Shown here piece after piece: positions 59,581 through 64,000 of a stretch of 64,000 bases of DNA. The stretch comes from Azophilus sp026709365. GTDB taxonomy: Bacteria; Pseudomonadota; Gammaproteobacteria; Pseudomonadales; Azotimanducaceae. Made by a program: the position numbers and the translations under genes. The notes under the pieces were generated by a model. That model ran no database searches. It worked only from the letters and a program-made list of their open reading frames with translations, and was not told where the DNA came from. Numbering within the stretch: position 1 is the stretch's first letter; each line of letters begins with the position of its first letter. The stretch covers positions 2,046,001 through 2,110,000 of the forward strand of contig OZ241345.1 of NCBI GenBank assembly GCA_965200175.1, read 5' to 3'.

Positions 59581-62399
59581 TTCAGTATGCCTCGACGGGT
59601 CAGGATCGAGTGTAGGCAGCGCTCCCCGGAGGCGTCGATTTCCGCGGCCACCTGCAGGCGCCAGCAGTGCGCCAAGGGCACCGCCAGACCGACCAGCTTA
59701 ACGGCGTCCTTGTCGGTGCAAACCACCGGCGCGCCATCTTCGTAGGCGATTTCCGCACCGGAGAAGCGATGGTGGTCCGCGAAGGCATGCAACTCGGCGC
59801 GAACGCCCAACTCCTCCAGCAGCCGCGCAAAGCGGCCGGGGTTGCCGATGCCGGCCACCGCATGCACCCTGTCATGGCGGGCTGCAAACTCAGCCGGCAG
59901 CAGGCTTTCCCCGGTGCCCAAATTGATGAAGTCAATGGGTCGCATCCGCATCAGGCTCGCTTGGGGCGCGGCTGAACAGGCGCAGCCATTGCTCACCACC
60001 CAATCGACCTGCCCGAGCCGCTCCGCCGGTTCCCGCAGCGGCCCGGCCGGCAGCAAACGGCCATTGCCCAAGCCGCGCCGCCCATCGACCACGGCGATCT
60101 CCACATCCCGAGCCAAGGCGTAGTGCTGCAGGCCGTCGTCGGCCACGACCACATCGACGCCGCCGGCCTCAAGCAGGGCTTGAACGGCCTTCACCCGGTT
60201 GCGGCAAACCACCACCGGGCAGCCCGTCCGGGCGGCGATCAGCACCGGCTCATCCCCGCAGCGCGAAGCATCAGCCCCCGTGCCAGGCACCATCAGCGGG
60301 CGGCGGTTGCCCTTGCCGCCGTATCCCCGGGAAACCACGCCAGGCCGCAAGCCCTGCTGCTTGAGCCAATGGACCAGCCAAATCACCAGTGGCGTCTTGC
60401 CGGTTCCGCCGACGGTGACGTTGCCCACCACGATCACCGGAACCGGCGCCCGCCAGGAGCCGTCGCAGCCACTCAGGACCCTTTGCCGCCGACGCTCGGC
60501 CACGCGGCGCCAGAGCCAAGCGGCCGGCGCCAGCCAGCGACTCCACCAAGCGCCTTCGTACCACCCCTTGAGCAGGGGCGAGGCGCCATCGCCGCCCGGC
60601 TTGTCGGCCTGCGGCAGGGGAGCCGGCGCCGGCGGGCTCCGACCGCCGCCGTCGGCGTGGGCCTCGTAGAGTTGCGCGTACAAGCCGCCCAAGGCCATCA
60701 ACTCGTCGTGGGCGCCCTGTTCGACGATGCGTCCCTCGTCCATGACGTAGATCAGGTCGGCGTTTTCCACGGTGGACAGCCGGTGGGCGATGACCAAGGT
60801 GGTTCGCCCGCGCATGGCCTCCTCCAGCGCGGCGTGGATGTGGCGCTCCGATTCGCTGTCGAGCGCTGAAGTGGCCTCGTCAAGGATCAGGATGGGGGCG
60901 TCCTTCAGCAGCGCCCGGGCGATGGCGATGCGCTGCCGCTGGCCGCCGGACAGCAGCACGCCGTCATCGCCCACCAAGGTGTCCATGCCCTGGGGCAAGG
61001 CGGCAATGAAGTCCTGCGCATGGGCGCGGCGCACCGCGTCCTCCAGCGCAGCGGGGTCGGCGCCAGCCAGGGCGCCGTAGGCGATGTTGGCCGCCACGGT
61101 GTCGTTGAACAGGTTCACCTGTTGGGTGACCAACGCAATCTGCCGGCGCAGGCTGGCCTGGCCGTACTCCGCCACGGCGCGGCCGTCCAGGCGCACCTCG
61201 CCGCGGTCGGCCTCGTAAAAGCGCGGGATCAGGCTGGCGAGGGTCGTTTTGCCGCTGCCCGAACGGCCCACCAGCGCCACCGTTTGGCCCGGTTCGACCA
61301 CCAAGTTGATGTCGCGCAGGGCGGGTGGCTGGTCATCCGCATAGGAGAAGCTCACGTCTCGAAACTCGATCCGTCCTTGGGCCCGGTCGATGGACAGCGC
61401 GCCTTGGTCCCGCTCCACCGGAGCGTCAAGCTGGGAAAAGACGTCCTCGGCAGCGGCCAAGCCCTTCTGCAGGCGGGCGTTGACCTCGGTGAGCTTGCGA
61501 ATGGGCCGTGCCAGCATGCCGGCCAGGCCCAGAAAGACCACCAAGTCCCCGGTGGAAAGCCCGTGGGCCACATCGGGCCGCGCCAAGGTCGCGATCAGCA
61601 GGGCCACGGCGGCGACCACCAGGATTTGCACGACTTGGGTGCTGGTCGCCTTGGTGACGACCATTTTGAGATTGCGGCGCCGGTTGGCGCGGCTGGCCCG
61701 GTCGAAGCGCCGCCGCTCACTGTCCTCGCCGCCGAAGATGCGCACCACCCGATAGCCGGCGATGGCTTCCGAGGCGACATGGGTGACATCCCCCATGGCG
61801 TTCTGGATGCGCTTGGCGATGTCGCGAAAGCGGCGGCTGGCGTAGAGCACGACCACGGCCACCACCGGCACCGCGGCGATGAAAATCAGCGTCAACGGCC
61901 AGTTGAGGTAAAGCATGTAGCCCAGGAAGACGATCACCTTGCCGCCATCCTGAATGATCGTCTTCAGCGCATCGGTGCCGGTATCACGCAGCTGCGCCAC
62001 ATTGAAGGTGATCCTGGAGACCAGGCGCCCTTGACTGGCGGCGTCGAAGTAGCGGCTCGGCAGGCGCAGCAGCTGCTCGAAAAGCGCCATGCGCAGATTG
62101 TGGACCACCGTGAAGGAGACTTGGGAGAGCAGCGTCTCGCCGACCACCTCGCCCAGGCCGCGCACCACCGCCGCGCCAAGCATGGCCAAGGGAATGAAGA
62201 GGGCGGCGCGGACGGCGCCGGCATCCCAATCATCGACCAGGGCGCCAAAGAGCTTGACGAAGTAGGCCTCGGCGCCGCTGCCCACCAGGAAGCCGAGCAC
62301 GGCTAAGGCAAACAGCGCCCAATAGGGACGCACATAGCCCAGCAGGCGCTTGTAGGTGGACCAATCCCGGCCGCGCTTGCCCGCCACGCCGGCGCTCAC
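59577..62399 (-). CDS. msbA-lpxK: MsbA-LpxK fusion: lipid A flippase plus tetraacyldisaccharide 4'-kinase
   Basis: 940 residues in one uninterrupted frame. Residues 1 to about 582 are a complete MsbA: six membrane helices, Walker A GRSGSGKT (378-385), LSGGQ (483-487), Walker B ILILDE (503-508) and the H-loop IAHRLST. A Pro/Ala/Gly-rich linker (about 583-605, GGGRSPPAPAPLPQADKP) leads to a complete LpxK: SPLLKGWYEGAWWSRWLAP (membrane-associated helix), Walker A VGNVTVGGTGKTP (658-670), VVSRGYGG, and VVVADDGLQHYALARDVEIAVVD. Separate adjacent genes are the rule. No in-frame ATG, GTG or TTG starts LpxK at the junction. Overlaps exbD and kdsB by four bases each. Confidence 0.9.
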   Translation of the reverse strand: MSAGVAGKRGRDWSTYKRLLGYVRPYWALFALAVLGFLVGSGAEAYFVKLFGALVDDWDAGAVRAALFIPLAMLGAAVVRGLGEVVGETLLSQVSFTVVHNLRMALFEQLLRLPSRYFDAASQGRLVSRITFNVAQLRDTGTDALKTIIQDGGKVIVFLGYMLYLNWPLTLIFIAAVPVVAVVVLYASRRFRDIAKRIQNAMGDVTHVASEAIAGYRVVRIFGGEDSERRRFDRASRANRRRNLKMVVTKATSTQVVQILVVAAVALLIATLARPDVAHGLSTGDLVVFLGLAGMLARPIRKLTEVNARLQKGLAAAEDVFSQLDAPVERDQGALSIDRAQGRIEFRDVSFSYADDQPPALRDINLVVEPGQTVALVGRSGSGKTTLASLIPRFYEADRGEVRLDGRAVAEYGQASLRRQIALVTQQVNLFNDTVAANIAYGALAGADPAALEDAVRRAHAQDFIAALPQGMDTLVGDDGVLLSGGQRQRIAIARALLKDAPILILDEATSALDSESERHIHAALEEAMRGRTTLVIAHRLSTVENADLIYVMDEGRIVEQGAHDELMALGGLYAQLYEAHADGGGRSPPAPAPLPQADKPGGDGASPLLKGWYEGAWWSRWLAPAAWLWRRVAERRRQRVLSGCDGSWRAPVPVIVVGNVTVGGTGKTPLVIWLVHWLKQQGLRPGVVSRGYGGKGNRRPLMVPGTGADASRCGDEPVLIAARTGCPVVVCRNRVKAVQALLEAGGVDVVVADDGLQHYALARDVEIAVVDGRRGLGNGRLLPAGPLREPAERLGQVDWVVSNGCACSAAPQASLMRMRPIDFINLGTGESLLPAEFAARHDRVHAVAGIGNPGRFARLLEELGVRAELHAFADHHRFSGAEIAYEDGAPVVCTDKDAVKLVGLAVPLAHCWRLQVAAEIDASGERCLHSILTRRGILK

Positions 62400-62872
62400 C
62401 GGCGTTCCCGCCCGACTTCCGGCACCATCGCCTCCGCATCCGCAGGCCGTTCGCCTTCCCCAAGGGGGCGCTTGGGCGGCGCTTCAACGGTGAGGATGCT
62501 GATCCGCGTCAAGCCGGATTGGCTGGACGCATCCATGGCGCCGACCACCGCTTGGTGCGGGGCCAGGGCATCCGCCGCGATGACGGCCCGAACCGCCCCG
62601 TCCCCGCCGCTGGCCGAGGCCAAGGCCGCCGCCAGCGCGGATGCCGCAGTGGGCTGTCCATTGACCGCATAGCCGCCGTCGCGGCGCACCGTGATGGTCA
62701 GGGCCGGGCTCGCGTCCGTCCGCCCTCCCCGCGCTTCCGGCAGGTCAATGTGCAGCTCGCTGCGGCGGATGAAGGTGGCGGAGACCATGAAGAAGATGAG
62801 CAGCAGAAAGACGATGTCGATCAGCGGCGCCAGTTCGACGTTCGCTGCCAAGCGCCCTCGGCGGCGGTTCAT
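62396..62872 (-). CDS. exbD: ExbD/TolR-type biopolymer transport protein
   Basis: 158 residues. A single N-terminal membrane helix with the proton-relay Asp (VELAPLIDIVFLLLIFFMVSATF) and a periplasmic domain DLPEARGGRTDASPALTITVRRDGGYAVNG. It works with ExbB to power TonB-type or related envelope processes. Overlaps exbB and the MsbA-LpxK gene by four bases, as in gammaproteobacteria where exbBD lead into lpxK and kdsB. Confidence 0.93.
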   Translation of the reverse strand: MNRRRGRLAANVELAPLIDIVFLLLIFFMVSATFIRRSELHIDLPEARGGRTDASPALTITVRRDGGYAVNGQPTAASALAAALASASGGDGAVRAVIAADALAPHQAVVGAMDASSQSGLTRISILTVEAPPKRPLGEGERPADAEAMVPEVGRERR

Positions 62873-63501
62873 GGCTGGCTCAACTGATCGGACGGCGGGA
62901 CGCCACCATGCAGGGCCTCGGCTAGATGCGCCGCCTGCCGCTCCAGCTCCACCACCAGGTCATCCACCCGGCGCAGCAGGAAGCGGTGCAACATGAGCGA
63001 CGGTATGGCCACCGTCAGGCCCGCGGCAGTGGTGATGAGCGCTTCGGAAATGCCGCCGGCCAGCGCCTCCGAGTGCGCCGCACCATCGGCCATCAGGGCG
63101 GAAAACACTTGGATCATGCCAACCACCGTGCCCAGCAACCCCAACAAGGGCGCTATCGAAGCGATGATGCCCAAGGCGGTCAGATAGCGCTCCAAATCGT
63201 GGCTGACCGCGGCCATGGCCTCGGCCATGGCTTCCTTGGTCAAGCTGCGGCCCCGGCGCGCATTGGCGATTCCCGCCGCCAGCACCCGGCCGAGCGGGCT
63301 GCCGGCCGCCAGCTCCTCCAGCTGCGGCGGCTTGCCCGCAGGGTCCCGCACCCATCGCTGGGCGTCGCCAAGCAGGCCTTTGGGAAGCACTCGGGAGCGG
63401 TGCAGGGCCCAGCCCCGCTCAATGCCGATCGCCAAGGCGGCGACGCTGCACAGCAGGATGGGCGCCATGAGCCAACCGCCAGACTGCATGACGCCCAACA
63501 T
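62869..63501 (-). CDS. exbB: ExbB/TolQ/MotA-type proton channel protein
   Basis: 210 residues with three membrane helices: WLMAPILLCSVAALAIGIERGW, LTALGIIASIAPLLGLLGTVVGMIQVFSAL (the conserved GLLGTVxGM segment) and AGGISEALITTAAGLTVAIPSLMLHRFL. It is the first gene of the exbB-exbD-msbA/lpxK-kdsB operon, which is coupled throughout by four-base overlaps. Confidence 0.94.
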   Translation of the reverse strand: MLGVMQSGGWLMAPILLCSVAALAIGIERGWALHRSRVLPKGLLGDAQRWVRDPAGKPPQLEELAAGSPLGRVLAAGIANARRGRSLTKEAMAEAMAAVSHDLERYLTALGIIASIAPLLGLLGTVVGMIQVFSALMADGAAHSEALAGGISEALITTAAGLTVAIPSLMLHRFLLRRVDDLVVELERQAAHLAEALHGGVPPSDQLSQP

Positions 63502-63554
63502 AAAACCCGCTCCGGGAGGCGCCTTAGGGCGCCATGGGACCCAACTCGGACGTT

Positions 63555-64000
63555 TCAGTTCGATTCATGGCGGGCGTAGCAGTGGTTGGTGGCCTCCACG
63601 AAGCCGTCAATGGAGCCGCAGTCAAAGCGCCTGCCCTCAAACTTGTAGCCTACGACCGCGCCCTGCTGGGCTTGGGTCAGCAGGGCGTCGGTGATCTGCA
63701 CTTCGTCGTTGCGGCCCGCTTGGGTGGCGTCGAGGATGTCAAAGATGTCCGGGGTCAGGACGTAGCGGCCGATGATGGCCAAGTTGCTCGGCGCGGTGCC
63801 CGGCGGCGGCTTCTCCACCATGTCGGTGACCCGGAAGATGCGCTCGGTGATGGCTTCGCCGGCGATCACGCCGTACCTGCCGATGTCCGCTTCGGCCACC
63901 TCCTCGATGGCGACGATGCTGCACCGAAACTGCCGGAAGACGGCCACCATCTGCGCCAGAACGCCGCGCTCCTCGCCTAGGCAAAGGTCATCGGCAAGCA
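63555..64000 (-). CDS. galU: UTP-glucose-1-phosphate uridylyltransferase, C-terminal part
   Basis: The last 148 or so residues of GalU; the start lies beyond the right edge. Visible motifs: LADDLC near the edge, ERIFRVTDMVEKPPPGTAPSNLAIIGRYVLTPDIFDIL and VVGYKFEGRRFDCGSIDGFVEA, diagnostic for bacterial GalU. It makes UDP-glucose from UTP and glucose 1-phosphate for surface polysaccharides. Same strand as exbB, with 53 bases between, so a separate or shared transcript is possible. Confidence 0.95.
   Translation of the reverse strand, partial: LADDLCLGEERGVLAQMVAVFRQFRCSIVAIEEVAEADIGRYGVIAGEAITERIFRVTDMVEKPPPGTAPSNLAIIGRYVLTPDIFDILDATQAGRNDEVQITDALLTQAQQGAVVGYKFEGRRFDCGSIDGFVEATNHCYARHESN

Noticed and set aside
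59577..60600. Separate lpxK gene starting at an internal codon
   Set aside because: No in-frame ATG, GTG or TTG near the LpxK N-terminus; only a CTG exists, without a ribosome-binding site.

Overview
The window is GC-rich, gene-dense DNA from a gammaproteobacterium, probably an uncultured aerobic heterotroph. The support is housekeeping synteny: hfq-hflX-hflK-hflC-purA (34.9-40.2 kb), rluC divergent from rne with maf next to it, murB, and an exbB-exbD-msbA-lpxK-kdsB lipopolysaccharide block (58.8-63.5 kb) with galU at the right edge. There are no phage genes, no intact transposase and no CRISPR array.

Layout. 0.5-2.4 kb: a bufferin-type metallophore RiPP operon (Cys-repeat precursor, DUF692 oxidase, DUF2063 partner). 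2.4-11.3 kb: glycosyltransferase, serine hydrolase, a coupled SDR pair, a VOC protein, a DUF1800/DUF1501 secreted pair and a HiPIP. 11.4-17.1 kb: a CoxMNOP-like caa3 oxidase whose subunit II carries two cytochrome c domains, plus a TlpA-like thioredoxin. 17.3-28.9 kb: catabolic and accessory genes (cupin, P450, AAA ATPase, MDR reductase, GST, peroxiredoxin, HpaB-family flavoprotein, threonine aldolase, cytochrome c/beta-propeller lipoprotein). 29.2-34.4 kb: a probable TetR regulon (cupin, TetR, TonB receptor, acyl-CoA synthetase) sharing a 14-bp operator. 34.7-40.2 kb: the hfq-to-purA operon ending in a Trm112-like gene. 40.8-48.6 kb: EHN-type epoxide hydrolase, then a translationally coupled operon of two acyl-CoA dehydrogenases, an RND adaptor and an RND pump. 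48.6-64 kb: tRNA-Ala(GGC), maf, rluC, rne, murB, a single-chain restriction-modification enzyme, an SDR, kdsB, and a single reading frame encoding MsbA fused to LpxK, then exbD, exbB and partial galU.

The catabolic genes (acyl-CoA synthetase, paired acyl-CoA dehydrogenases, SDRs, P450, epoxide hydrolase, TonB receptor) suggest oxidation of hydrophobic substrates such as terpenoids, steroids or aromatics, with electrons passing to the caa3 oxidase. This is inference; no single gene fixes the substrate.

The non-genic DNA is unusually structured. A compound two-hairpin repeat occurs ten times, always between genes; its first hairpin is constant and its second comes in three types. Two further miniature inverted-repeat elements, an 18-bp-arm palindrome in front of an ATPase gene, and a 45-bp in-frame tandem repeat inside hflX are also present. 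The most striking gene-level features are the MsbA-LpxK fusion, the bufferin operon and the hflX repeat.
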